A stretch of DNA of 64,000 nt from positions 6,386,001 to 6,450,000 of the forward strand of contig NC_047063.1 of the NCBI RefSeq assembly GCF_902459465.1, read 5' to 3'. Under the pieces are notes generated by a model. That model searched no databases. It worked only from the letters and a program-made list of their open reading frames with translations, and was not told the DNA's origin. The stretch's first letter is position 1. Each line of letters begins with the position of its first letter. Position numbers and translations under genes: made by a program. This document shows, piece after piece, positions 54,501 through 64,000 of this stretch. This stretch comes from Asterias rubens (taxonomy: Eukaryota; Echinodermata; Asteroidea; Forcipulatida; Asteriidae).

Positions 54501-54925
54501 CAGTTTGGAAGGAGATATGTAACTGAAAAGTCAACATCCTGTACGCGGTTCTATGCCAATGACAAGGTTCAATGACAAGGTTCTTTGCCAACATTGCTGA
54601 CAGTGACACGGTTTTAAAAAATGAACACAGGGTCAAAGGTTATGACCTTCACTATTGCATGGTCTTTGTGGTTTCTGCAAAGCTCTGTAGATTGAGTAGA
54701 AGTAACAAGTGGTATTTGCAGTTCATGCATGGATGGAGCTTTTGATAAAACATTTTGAAGCTTAAACAGGAAGTACATAGTAAGACATGTGAATGATGTT
54801 GGGTAAATACTACATGATGTAAAAAGCGTTGGTTTTAATGCACTTGCAATGCAAAAAGTATTTATAACAAAATTATATTTGTAATTCGCTTTGAAAGCCT
54901 CTCATTTTTGTATAATGAACATAAC

Positions 54926-55384
54926 ATATGTGACCCGCTACGTGAAAATGAGTCAGATGTTGACAATTTCAAGGATTGAGTTATATGCATGGCTGGAAAG
55001 AACACACCAACAGCAGTAATTTGGTATAATGTCTAAGCTTTGGGGTGTATCGTGTTGCTGAGTTACTTCCGTTTAAAATTAGTCAATACATCATTTTTTC
55101 TGAAAAACGAATTACAAGTAAAGTGATGTTTTAAACTACCATTTCGCGCAAAAGGATATAAATTAGACATAAGTATGATCACAAAATTGTTGTATTCATA
55201 GCTTTATTGCATAAAAGTAAGTGTTCTAAAGGTTAACCATGCAAATATAAATCTTAACAAGTAAAAAAAAAAAATAATAAATAAAAATGATTTTTTTTCT
55301 CTTTTTTTTTCCACATTAAACTGTCCATTACTTAATAATGCATTGGGCGACATCTGACTCATTTTCTCGTAGCGGGTCACATAT
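54926..55384. mobile_element. Family F MITE
   Basis: ATATGTGACCCGCTACGTGA AAATGAGTCAGATGT at the left and ACATCTGACTCATTTTCTCG TAGCGGGTCACATAT at the right are inverted ends of about 35 bp. Non-coding interior. Confidence 0.92.
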
Positions 55385-55778
55385 AGGACATTGCTGTACT
55401 GCACAGTGGTATCCCGATATCTGTTTTCCTGTGACAAAAGATTTTAGAGATCTGTAATTCAAATCTTAGGTGAAGCCATGTTCCAATTGGAATTTTTAAA
55501 ATAACGTGACATTTCTGTACAAAACAAAATTAAATCATGGTAAACTGACCTCAACTTACCGCACCTGCGATGTAAAACTAACAGGCCACGCAGCCACGGT
55601 AACTTAACGAGGTTGATAGAAAGTCCAATGGGACCAGCTTCGTGCTGTCATGTTGTAAAACTGATTGCAAACGTCGCAAAATATAAGTCCAGTTGTGAAC
55701 CCACGGTAGAACACCAACCCTATAGTCATGGAAACTTTCCGCCTGGCAGCGACAGAAAAAGTGAAATGGGAACACAGC
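55385..55778. other. Candidate intron, nothing recognised
   Basis: No gene or repeat family recognised. Confidence 0.35.
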
Positions 55779-56157
55779 TTAAAGGGACACGTTGCCTTGG
55801 ATCGGGTGAGATGGTTTAATGAGAAGTGTTTGAAGCCGTTCGTATGAATAAAAGGGTTATCCTGTGTTGTAAAAGTCAAATATAATGATCCACATAATAA
55901 TGCTTTGAAATTGCATTGTTTTCCTTTTGTTTTACGAATTAACACGGTCGGCCATTTGGTGGTGTCACAAATTTGACTTCACAAAATGGCATGCCGTGTT
56001 AGTTCACAGCGTTTAGGATCACCATGCAATTTCATGGCATTATTGTGTGGATCATTATAGTCTACTCTCAAAACATCTTTCCAACCATGCATTTTATAAA
56101 GGTTTCAAATGCTTTTCATAGACCAACTCGCCCAATCCAAGGCAACATGTCCCTAAA
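55779..56157. mobile_element. Family C MITE, full length (reference copy)
   Basis: TTAAAGGGACACGTTGCCTT at the left and AAGGCAACATGTCCCTAAA at the right, with a central palindrome ACACGGTCGGCCATTTGGTG / CAAAATGGCATGCCGTGT. Confidence 0.92.
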
Positions 56158-56726
56158 TGTAAGAACTACATTAGTAATAATGTCACCAGATTACCATTCC
56201 ATGGCCAATACATGGAGGTGGTGCATTTTGGATGTCAGATATTTCTCATAAAATCTGTCATTTTCATGAAATAAATCAGTTCTCAATTTAAAAAAGTTTC
56301 CTTTGTGTTTGTTTCGCCTTTCAAGCGGCGCTTGCAAGCATTTCAGGGCAGGACTGTGGTTGCATGACTTTCATTTTAATTGAGAGTGTACTGCAGTGTA
56401 TGCGAAAAATTATTGGCGCCCGCACAAACAAATGCGAACACAGTCACATATGTATTTGGTCATTCGGAAAACTGAACACCGGGTACAGTGCACTTGTTTT
56501 TTTACAATGTACATTCCTACACCCACACCCACACAAGTCAGATTTAAGCAATTTATGGTACTACATTCATAGGATTCCAGGTCCCTGTTTTTATTGCACA
56601 ATGGTGTTGAACTTGGTGACATTAACTCCTGAATAAGTACAATGCACAGGAGTAGCTGAGGGCTTTATCTATAAGTGGAGCATGGATAGCTTGAGTACAT
56701 TGTTGACCTTGCATTTGCAGACACTT
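56158..56726. other. Candidate intron, nothing recognised
   Basis: No gene or repeat family recognised. Confidence 0.35.
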
Positions 56727-56952
56727 TTAAAGGAACACGTTGCCTTGGATCGGACGAGTTGGTCTATGAAAAGCGTTTGAAACCGTTGTTATGAAATGCA
56801 TATGGTTAGGAAGATGTTTTAAAAGTAGAATATAATGATCCACACAAGTATCACTCAAAATTGCACGGTTTTCCTTTTACGTCGCGAACTAACACGGTCG
56901 GCCATTTATGGGAGTCAAAGTTTTGACTCCCATAAAACGAAACCCACGCAAT
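56727..56952 (+). mobile_element. Family C MITE, left part, cut by a family B copy
   Basis: TTAAAGGAACACGTTGCCTT to GACTCCCATAAAACGAAACC, where the family B element begins at a TTAA. The right half is not seen beyond it. Confidence 0.88.
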
Positions 56953-57326
56953 TTAAAGCCATTGGACCCTTTCGGTTCAGAAAAAAAAAAAAAAGTTCAC
57001 AGATTTACAAATAACTTACAGGGTTTACAGAAGGCAATGGTGAAAGACTTCTCTTGAAATATTATTCCATGAAATGCTTTACTTTTTGAGAAAACAGCAA
57101 AACAATATAAATTCTCGTTAACGAGAATTACGGATTTATTTTAAACACATGTCATGACATGGCGAAAAGCGCGTAAACAAGGGTGGGATTTTCCGTTGTT
57201 TTCTCCCGACTCCGATGACCGATTGAGCCTAAATTTACACAGGTTTGTTATTTGATATAGAAGTTGTGGTACACAAAGTCTGGGCCTTGGACAACACTGT
57301 TTACCGAAAGGGTCCAATGGCTTTAA
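56953..57326 (-). mobile_element. Family B element, inverted
   Basis: TTAAAGCCATTGGACCCTTT and GGGTCCAATGGCTTTAA ends, with the ATTCTCGTTAACGAGAAT centre; the body runs opposite to the copy at 49153. Confidence 0.92.
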
Positions 57327-57530
57327 AGTAGCGTAATGCAAGTAATGTGGATTCTATTACACAATTGGAAACAAATGCGTAGGCGGTGCACTGTTTACCA
57401 CATGGCAATCATTACCATGGGTTTTGGAACAATGCAAAATGTATGGATTTGTATACATATTCAGGTTCTAGTATGACAGTTAGCATAAAAAGCATGTACA
57501 TTATTTGCCATAACAGGCCTGGGCCCAATT

Positions 57531-57770
57531 TCATAGAGCTGCTCAGCACAAAAATGTGCTTAGCATGAAATTTCTTCATTGATAAAAACAGGATTACCAA
57601 CCAAATTAATTTTGATTTGGTGCATATTGCTTGTTAAATACAGGTATTCAGCTGTTGTTTGCTTATCCTGAAAAGCACGTGGAAATTTGGTTGGTAATCC
57701 TGTTTTTATCAAAGCAAAAATTTCATGCTAAGCAAATTTTTGTGCTTAACAGCTCCATGACATTGGGCCC
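57531..57770. mobile_element. Family D MITE
   Basis: GGGCCCAATTTCATAGAGCT and AGCTCCATGACATTGGGCCC inverted ends, with GTTGGTAATCCTG and its complement inside. Confidence 0.92.
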
Positions 57771-57920
57771 TGTATGCTTCGTTGTTGAGAGGGCAATGGC
57801 ACAAAGGCATTTTCTCCCCGGTAAAGCACCCTATGTGAAAATTGTAAATTACGACTGTGGCTCCAGAGCATTTAAAGGGCACCAAGGCATGGAGGCAATC
57901 TCCTACATGTACGTTGCCTC
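57771..57920 (+). mobile_element. Family N repeat
   Basis: CTGTATGCTTCGTTGTTGAG, AAGGCATTTTCTCC, GGGCACCAAGGCATGGAGGC; abuts the family D copy directly. Confidence 0.7.
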
Positions 57921-58297
57921 TGTCAAATATTTGGACCGAGAGTAAAAAAGTATGCGAGGAATTGACTCCCAAAATGGTGGTTCAAATGAGGCGCATACAT
58001 TTGTGAGGGTACATTGTGCAAAGAGTCAAAACATGCACCTGTGTATGATACATGTATGTTTCAGAAAAGTTTTATATTCATTATGACACATGGAGGCAAG
58101 TTGTTCCTCCATGGAGCCACATCCGAGCTGTGTGTGTTTTTAATGTGATTATTAATGTTACCAGATTTGAGAAATGCTTGCGGTTGAAATGGAAAGCAGT
58201 TAAAATGGTGTCCATTTCATTTTGGCTTCTCAGAACTGCGCGTCATTTGAAACCTTGCTTTGTGCTTGAGCCTTTCGCTTCTTTGATGGTACTCCAA

Positions 58298-58609
58298 TCA
58301 AAGGCAGGGTAGCCTACACTTGTTGTAATTGTCAAAAACCAGTATTCTCCTTCAGTGTATCCAAACATACATGTATTAGAAAATTGTAAGAAAAAACCAC
58401 CCTTGTTGCAAAGAATTGTGTACTTTCAGATGTGTGAGAAAGGCTTCACGCCTAAATCCTTTTTTCAGATTCAATAATTTTTGTCAAAATCACCTCTTTC
58501 CCTACATTGTTTGAAAAGGGGTAATTTCTAACAACTCGCCAGTGCTCTTTACCAAGAAGGTCATAAAATTAACTTGTGGAGTAATTACCAGAAGTACACC
58601 CTGCCTGAC
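58298..58609 (-). mobile_element. Family A element, diverged
   Basis: TCAAAGGCAGGGTAGCCTAC to GTAATTACCAGAAGTACACC CTGCCTGA. Confidence 0.72.
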
Positions 58610-58957
58610 AACTATTACATAATCTGATTGAATCTACATGTAGCTACATGTAAGTCACACACTATAAAACTGTCTTTGATAGGTAATTTGCAATTATATA
58701 ACATGTAGACTTATCTGCTCCATTATTCACTGGCAGGAAACGCGTAGAATTGTTTTCCTAATTAGAGAGGGCAATCAATGTATATTATGTCTTTAAAACG
58801 AATGCCCCTGGCTTGGTCCGTTAACAGCTCCAGCCACCAACAGCCATTACCACGCAGTGAAGACTGGGTCCAAACCCTTCACACAGGCCCAATATAGCGA
58901 GATCGAAAGTGAAAACGAAAACAAGAGTGATAAAAATGCACGCCCTTGATTGGTTGA

Positions 58958-59327
58958 TGAAAGGCAGTGGACACTATTGGTAATTACTCACAATAATTTT
59001 TTGCATAAAAAGTTACTTGGTAATGAGTAATGGGGAGATGTTGATGGTATAAAACATTGTGAGAAAGTGCTCTCTCTGAAGTAACAAAGTTTTCGAGAAG
59101 TTTGATTTTGAGACCTCAGATTTGGAATTTGATGTCTCGAAATCAAGCATCTTAAAGCACACAACTTTGTGTGAGAAGGGTGTTTTTTAATTTCATTCAT
59201 ATGTCGTAACTTCGCAGCAATTTGAGCTCAAATTTTTACAGGTTTATTATTTTATGCATTTAAGTTAAATTACAACAAGTGGGATGACTGGTCTTTGACA
59301 ATTACCAATAGTGTCTATTGTCTTTAA
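58958..59327 (+). mobile_element. Family A element
   Basis: GAAAGGCAGTGGACACTATT to ACCAATAGTGTCTATTGTCT TTAA. The left TTAA has decayed to ATGA. Confidence 0.92.
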
Positions 59328-59513
59328 GCGTGGAACAAATCCAACCAATAGAATGCGTTCTCTTTGCGTCGTGATCATTATCGTTTTCATTATCGCTGCA
59401 GGGTGGCTCTGCCTTTATTCCTTAATTGTACTTCAATTGAAGCACACACACACCCTAAAACTGTTCATGATTGGTAATTTACATAAAATATAGTACTTAT
59501 CTGACAGGAAACA

Positions 59514-59739
59514 GGGCCAAATTTCATAGAGCTGCTAAGCAAAAAAATTTCTTCCCTGGTAAAAACAGGATTACCAACTAAATTTCAATTTGTTGCATAT
59601 TCCTTGTTACTGGTATTCAGCTGTTGTTTGCTCATCCTGAAAATCACGTTAAAATTTGGTTGGTAATCCTGTTTTTATCAAGGAAGAAATTTCATGCTAA
59701 GCAAATTTCTGTGCTTAGCAGCTCTATGAAATTGGGCCC
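59514..59739. mobile_element. Family D MITE
   Basis: GGGCCAAATTTCATAGAGCT and GCTCTATGAAATTGGGCCC inverted ends. Confidence 0.92.
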
Positions 59740-59867
59740 TGGTTACATTGAACTCATAATGAGTAATGGCAACCATTGTATATTATTATGTTAAAAACAG
59801 TTAGTGGGATATCAGTCTTCATCACTATGGCTATGCTAGACAGTGAGTTAGATTGAAACCAAGCCAA

Positions 59868-60186
59868 ACTATTGGTTATTATTCAAAATAATTGTAAGCA
59901 TAAAAACTTACTTGGTAACGAGTGACGGAGAGCTGTTGATAGTATAAAACATTGTGAGAAACAGATTCCTCTTAAATAATGTTGTTTTTGAGAAAGAGCT
60001 AATTTCTCCTTCAAAAAGCCTTTTTTAGGCATCTGAAAGCACACAAGTTGGTGCAGCTAGGATGTTTTTTGTTTTATTATTTTCTTGCAACTTCGATGAC
60101 CAATTGAGTCCAAATTTTCACAGATTTGTTATTTTATGCATAAAATGTTGGTCTTTGACAATTATCAAAGGTGTTCAGTGCCCTTA
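59868..60186 (+). mobile_element. Family A element, diverged
   Basis: ACTATTGGTTATTATTCAAA to GACAATTATCAAAGGTGTTC; outer bases at the left are lost. Confidence 0.75.
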
Positions 60187-60396
60187 GCAGAGCCAACAAA
60201 GTATAACAATGTTGAAACACTATGACTCTTTGTCTCATTCACGAAATGAGTTAATGAATGACAAAAGTCTAGGGGCCTTATACCCAGGTATTGATAATAT
60301 ACCCTGTGTGCAGTGTTGTAGTCCGGACCTGATAGTCCGAGACAAAGACTTTAAGGACCGAGACCTTTATCAGTTAATGATCACATTAATTAATAA

Positions 60397-60612
60397 AAGT
60401 GGCGTGCTAAAGCACCGGATTCGATCTCTGGTGTTTGATCAGCAGAGTGTGGGTTTGAGTCCCGGTCGTGACACTTGCTACGTAAAATTGGGGAGGTCGT
60501 GCTGTCTGCTCTACCGGCAAGGCTTCGGATTGATGATACCCAAGCCTACATCCGTATGGACTGTAAAAGGGGTAACCCTGTTTCAGACCTAGGAGTAGGT
60601 GGCAACAGCCTC
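60397..60612 (+). mobile_element. tRNA-headed SINE
   Basis: AGTGGCGTGCTAAAGCACCG (A-box region), GCAGAGTGTGGGTTTGAGTC CCGG (B box), then a body with TCTGCTCTACCGGCAAGG and AAGGGGTAACCCTGTTTC. Same family as 10490-10830, opposite strand. Confidence 0.72.
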
Positions 60613-60993
60613 TGGAATAAAATAATTGTAGCCCACACCTTGAAGTGGCCTTGAAGTGGCCTGTGTGTCTGGCGACTTGCATAACAAAAAGTTGTGCAAC
60701 TGTGTGATTGATTGTGGGCACAATTTTAGTTTCATTGAAGAGCAAGTGCAAGTAAACAATTTGTAAAAATAATTGTAACAACCAAGCTACTTGACTTGTG
60801 TTTGAATGCTAGGCTCTTTAGTGGGACATGTGGTGAGTAAATTGAAAACTCTAAAATAAACTAATAAAATACACATTTTTTTAAATTTTATTTCAGATCA
60901 TACCAAAATGAGGATGGTTCAATGCAAAGCTGATGAAAACGAGTCAATTTGAGAACATTTGAGTTTCCGAATATACTGCAAATCGGGGACAAC

Positions 60994-63180
60994 ATGGCAC
61001 TCCGTAACTTTCATCTGGTTATCTTTTTGACTTGCATAGTTTGTCTGCATGTTTGTGCGGCAGACACAACCAATGCAGCTGCGGACCAGACTGGAACAGA
61101 TATTTCTACAGATGGTTTCCTTGAACCTAGTGGAACAACTGCAGAACCAGAACCAACGAGTGAGCCTACCACTGAGTTGGAACCCGAACCAACAAGTGAG
61201 CCAACACCGGAACCAGAGCCAGAACCGACAAGTAATCATCCACCTGAATCGGCAGAACCAACATCTCCAGAACCGGAACCAAGCGGTGAGCTAACATCTC
61301 CAGAACCGGAACCAAGTGGTGAGCCTTCTTCAGAACCGGAGCCCAAACCAAGTGGTGAGCCTACTTCAGAACCGGAGCCCGAACCAAGTGGTGAGCCTTC
61401 TTCAGAACCGGAGCCCGAACCAAGTGGTGAGCCTTCTTCGGAACCGGAACCAGACACCACAGAGCTCCCACCATTTGCAGAGCCGGTTCCAGATTGGAAG
61501 ATAGCCTTACCACTCTATGGGTACTTCTGGTACGTTCATATTTACATCCTCGGCTCACTCTTTGCTCTGTTGGCGTTGTATTCCTTGGTGAGTCTGATTC
61601 GTCTGAGGAAACGTCGACTGTTGAGCATGGGTTACTTTGTCGCCCTGAACCTGATGATGTTGGTAATGGGTGTGGATCGCGCAGTGTATCTCTTCGTGGA
61701 CGCGTATAACCATAAGCAGATATTCCCACTACCAGTTGCATACATGCTTCTTGGTATGGGGTTCCCCTGTCTATCATCTGCTTTCAGCATCTTATTCCTG
61801 GCGTTGCTGAATTCGACTAAAACACAACTTGTGTCACGGAAGGTACAGGGACCTAAAGCCCTGTCTGCCATGATCACGTTTCATTTTACGATTTCTATTT
61901 TGGTTGATGTGATTGTGGGACTTTTTACAAAAGCTCAAGTCTTGTTGCTCCTCTGCCAGGCAGTCTTTCTCATCTGGGGACTCTTCTTGTCCGTCAGCTA
62001 TCTTGTCATATTTCGCAGACTTCACATTTCGTCCTTGCGACAGTTCCGCGAGTTGAACCGACTCAGCATGACGAAGCGCACTACATCACTTTACGGCATC
62101 TCCCCGTTTATGAAGAAACCGAGAAACAATTGGAGTAGTGCAATCAAGGTGACTCTGCTGACCTCCTTCTTTGGAGTAACAATCGGGCTGCTTCAGCTGT
62201 ACGGCATTCTAGTGGTGTATGGACCGTTGGGTGAAAAGGTTCCAGAGCCTTGGTCCTGGGTTTGGTACCAGCTGGCATTCAGAATCTGCGAGTTTGCTAT
62301 GTGCGCGCTGATGAGCTACGTAGCTACTCAGCCGTTTCGGTACACAGTCAGCGGGAAAGAAAAACCCATGTGTATGGAGTGTACTAAATGCATGTGTTGC
62401 AATGTCATCACTGGAAAGACGAGTCATGATTTGAACGCACACAGTGTGGATTCTTATCGACTTGTTAGTGGAGACTTTGACGCTTCAGCGACATTTCAGG
62501 CAAATGACTACAACCCAACTACAAATGCCATGCAAGTCCAACAAGGCAAGCCAGTTCAAACAGAAACCCTTCCACTAGCTTCTGGAAGTCCACAGTCATC
62601 CCCGACTGGTTTCTACCCAAGAGGTGTCTCTCTTCCACTCGATGACAGCATGAGCACCTTCAAGCCTCAAACATTGCATTCCAATAACGCAGATGATAAA
62701 ATGGCGGACAACACAAAAAACAATTTAGCTCTGAAAATGCCGAAGCAGTCCACAAGTTTCAAAGAGACCAATAATGCAGCTCCACTTCCAAAAAAAGTGA
62801 GCATACCCGCTTCTGCACCAGTAATCAGCACCCAAGATCCCTTCAAGGATAACATGTGTACGGTAATAACCGACATGTTTCCCGGTGAAAACATTAGTAG
62901 TAAAAACAAAAACAACCATCATTCATGCCCTTCGACACCATTACAAGAGAGTAGTCCAAGCTCAAAAGCAAGAGGTTTCCCTCAACGTTTGTCATTGTCG
63001 AGTCTGCAGTTAGATGATAAAACTGCGAGCTCTGCTCCAGAGAGAAATGAAGAAGCGGAGGTTTCATCAAAGAATCCGGATACAAAAGAGAATTCAACGG
63101 AGCAGATGAGCAAAATCCAGACGGATGAACAAATATTGAACAGAGCTGAGCAAGACGAGAATGACATTGTATATGTTTAG
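60994..63180 (+). CDS. PRRT3/PRRT4-like proline-rich seven-pass transmembrane protein
   Basis: The coding exon follows an acceptor (TTTTATTTCAG at 60896). I start at the ATG at 60994 (AACATGGC); the in-frame codon at 60949 is TTG. The product is 728 residues: signal peptide ([17 protein letters not shown]), an extracellular segment of about 140 residues made of EPEPTSEP and [12 protein letters not shown] repeats (about 44-157), then seven hydrophobic spans at about 181-203, 207-230, 247-272, 288-311, 313-340, 382-409 and 422-448, and a 280-residue Ser/Thr-rich tail beginning with a cysteine cluster ([13 protein letters not shown]). A Pro-rich ectodomain before a multi-pass core starting [17 protein letters not shown] fits the poorly studied PRRT3/PRRT4 proteins; which of the two cannot be told. 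The 12-residue repeats correspond to a 36-bp DNA repeat, so length may vary between individuals. Function is unknown in the family as far as I know. Confidence 0.8.
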   Translation: MALRNFHLVIFLTCIVCLHVCAADTTNAAADQTGTDISTDGFLEPSGTTAEPEPTSEPTTELEPEPTSEPTPEPEPEPTSNHPPESAEPTSPEPEPSGELTSPEPEPSGEPSSEPEPKPSGEPTSEPEPEPSGEPSSEPEPEPSGEPSSEPEPDTTELPPFAEPVPDWKIALPLYGYFWYVHIYILGSLFALLALYSLVSLIRLRKRRLLSMGYFVALNLMMLVMGVDRAVYLFVDAYNHKQIFPLPVAYMLLGMGFPCLSSAFSILFLALLNSTKTQLVSRKVQGPKALSAMITFHFTISILVDVIVGLFTKAQVLLLLCQAVFLIWGLFLSVSYLVIFRRLHISSLRQFRELNRLSMTKRTTSLYGISPFMKKPRNNWSSAIKVTLLTSFFGVTIGLLQLYGILVVYGPLGEKVPEPWSWVWYQLAFRICEFAMCALMSYVATQPFRYTVSGKEKPMCMECTKCMCCNVITGKTSHDLNAHSVDSYRLVSGDFDASATFQANDYNPTTNAMQVQQGKPVQTETLPLASGSPQSSPTGFYPRGVSLPLDDSMSTFKPQTLHSNNADDKMADNTKNNLALKMPKQSTSFKETNNAAPLPKKVSIPASAPVISTQDPFKDNMCTVITDMFPGENISSKNKNNHHSCPSTPLQESSPSSKARGFPQRLSLSSLQLDDKTASSAPERNEEAEVSSKNPDTKENSTEQMSKIQTDEQILNRAEQDENDIVYV

Positions 63181-63580
63181 GCAATGTTTTAGAGTCAGGG
63201 GATAATGAAACATACAGTGGAAAATGTTTTTAAACAATACAACTTAAATCAGCAAATGGTATGTGTATGAACTTTGGAATCCGTTGTTAATATCTACCAA
63301 ATCATGAACGCTGTGGTTACGTGTCACGTGAACACAGGAAATGTTAAAAAGTGTTTTCATTATAGGAAGTTTCGGTTTTAGGTGTGGTAAGAAAACCCCT
63401 GAGAATTATTCTGTGGGAAAATCCATGCAATCTGGTAGGGACTGAAAACCCCTTCCACATATTGCCCAAGCAGAGTTCAAACAGGGGTCTTAGAGGTAAA
63501 AGGCGAGGAACAAAACAACTATGCCAACTCGACCAAGTGTTTGCTAGATTGTTACAAACAATTGACAAGAAGTATTTTAA
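63181..63580 (+). other. 3' flank of the PRRT3/4-like gene
   Basis: Presumed 3' UTR. I see no AATAAA in the first 400 bases; the first good one (GTAATAAAAAC, about 63858) lies beyond the foldback element. Confidence 0.4.
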
Positions 63581-63715
63581 GTTATCACACAAGCGCAGGT
63601 GGAATACAAAAAAATATAGCGCTTCTGCGTCCCATATCCAACTCGAAGGCCGAGTTGGATATGGGACGCAGACGCGCTAAATTTTTTCGTATTTCACAAG
63701 CGCGCATGTGATAAC
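63581..63715. repeat. Foldback hairpin, ~65-base arms
   Basis: GTTATCACACAAGCGCAGGT ... ACAAGCGCGCATGTGATAAC outside, with a perfect 21-base core: CTGCGTCCCATATCCAACTC G and its complement around an AAGGC loop at about 63626-63672. Confidence 0.9.
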
Positions 63716-64000
63716 GAATTTATCTTCCAGTCTCACTTGCAACGCGCAAAATTAAAAATTTCAGAGCGTTATTTAACGCGCACAAAGTTTAGAATGTAAT
63801 TTTTGCACTGTCCGTATACGGAGCGTGACAAAATTACATTTCACAATACGCACTGTGTAATAAAAACAGAGGAAGTAGGATATAAAACAGAGGTCGTAGC
63901 ATATATGTTTTTATCCCCCTAGTAGTTCGTGCTTCTGATTGGTGGATTAGCGCGTACTGGAAGATAAATACTCATACACACTGTGCATTCCTGTAAGTTT
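63716..64000. other. Right edge, GC-patchy, nothing recognised
   Basis: ACGCGC words, a CTGATTGGTGG CCAAT-type motif at about 63936 and GATAAATAC near the edge recall the layout downstream of the hairpins at 46762 and 51572, so this may be the rest of a family M-like element. Confidence 0.4.

Noticed and set aside
61236..61460. Minus-strand Gly/Ser-rich frame ([12 protein letters not shown] repeats)
   Set aside because: Antisense of the PRRT3/4-like coding repeat; no independent support.

Overview
This is a window of animal nuclear DNA, most likely from an echinoderm and probably a sea star. Three things point that way: large introns with GT/AG junctions, deuterostome-type receptor genes, and about two dozen copies or fragments of one palindromic element bounded by TTAA (ends TTAAAGGCAGTGGACACTAT, as I recall common in sea-star genomes). 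The species call rests on memory of repeat types, not on a search. Nothing bacterial, viral or CRISPR-like is present.

Layout. 1-852 is a minisatellite. 882-1620 (minus) holds two exons of a small Pro/Gln/Gly-rich protein with a PPPY motif. 3662-5045 is a 5'-truncated non-LTR retrotransposon. 9382-28241 (plus) is a three-exon G-protein-coupled receptor of prostanoid (EP4-like) type, with introns of 11.7 and 5.7 kb that consist largely of nested repeats. 34037-36073 (plus) is a single-exon LRR-Ig transmembrane protein. 39217-40713 (plus) is a single-exon Ig-domain transmembrane protein with SH2/SH3 docking motifs in its tail. 43.7-46.7 kb holds two retrotransposon 3' remnants, one split by a later insertion. 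A TATA-containing promoter and a candidate first exon near 48.0-48.2 kb may belong to the seven-pass PRRT3/PRRT4-like protein coded at 60994-63180, which would make 48.2-60.9 kb one repeat-packed intron.

The genes do not form a pathway. Four of the five encode predicted membrane receptors or receptor-like proteins, which points to cell signalling or adhesion, but the neighbourhood alone is no evidence that they work together.

Most of the window is repeats: families named here A (TTAA palindromes), B (related, different ends), C (ends ACACGTTGCCTTGGATCGG), D (ends GGGCCCAATTTCATAGAGCT), E (ends GATTTCACAAAGAGTTAGGA), F to N, tRNA-headed SINEs, three minisatellites and large foldback hairpins. 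Exon joins were checked by phase and motif continuity only; no transcript data were available.
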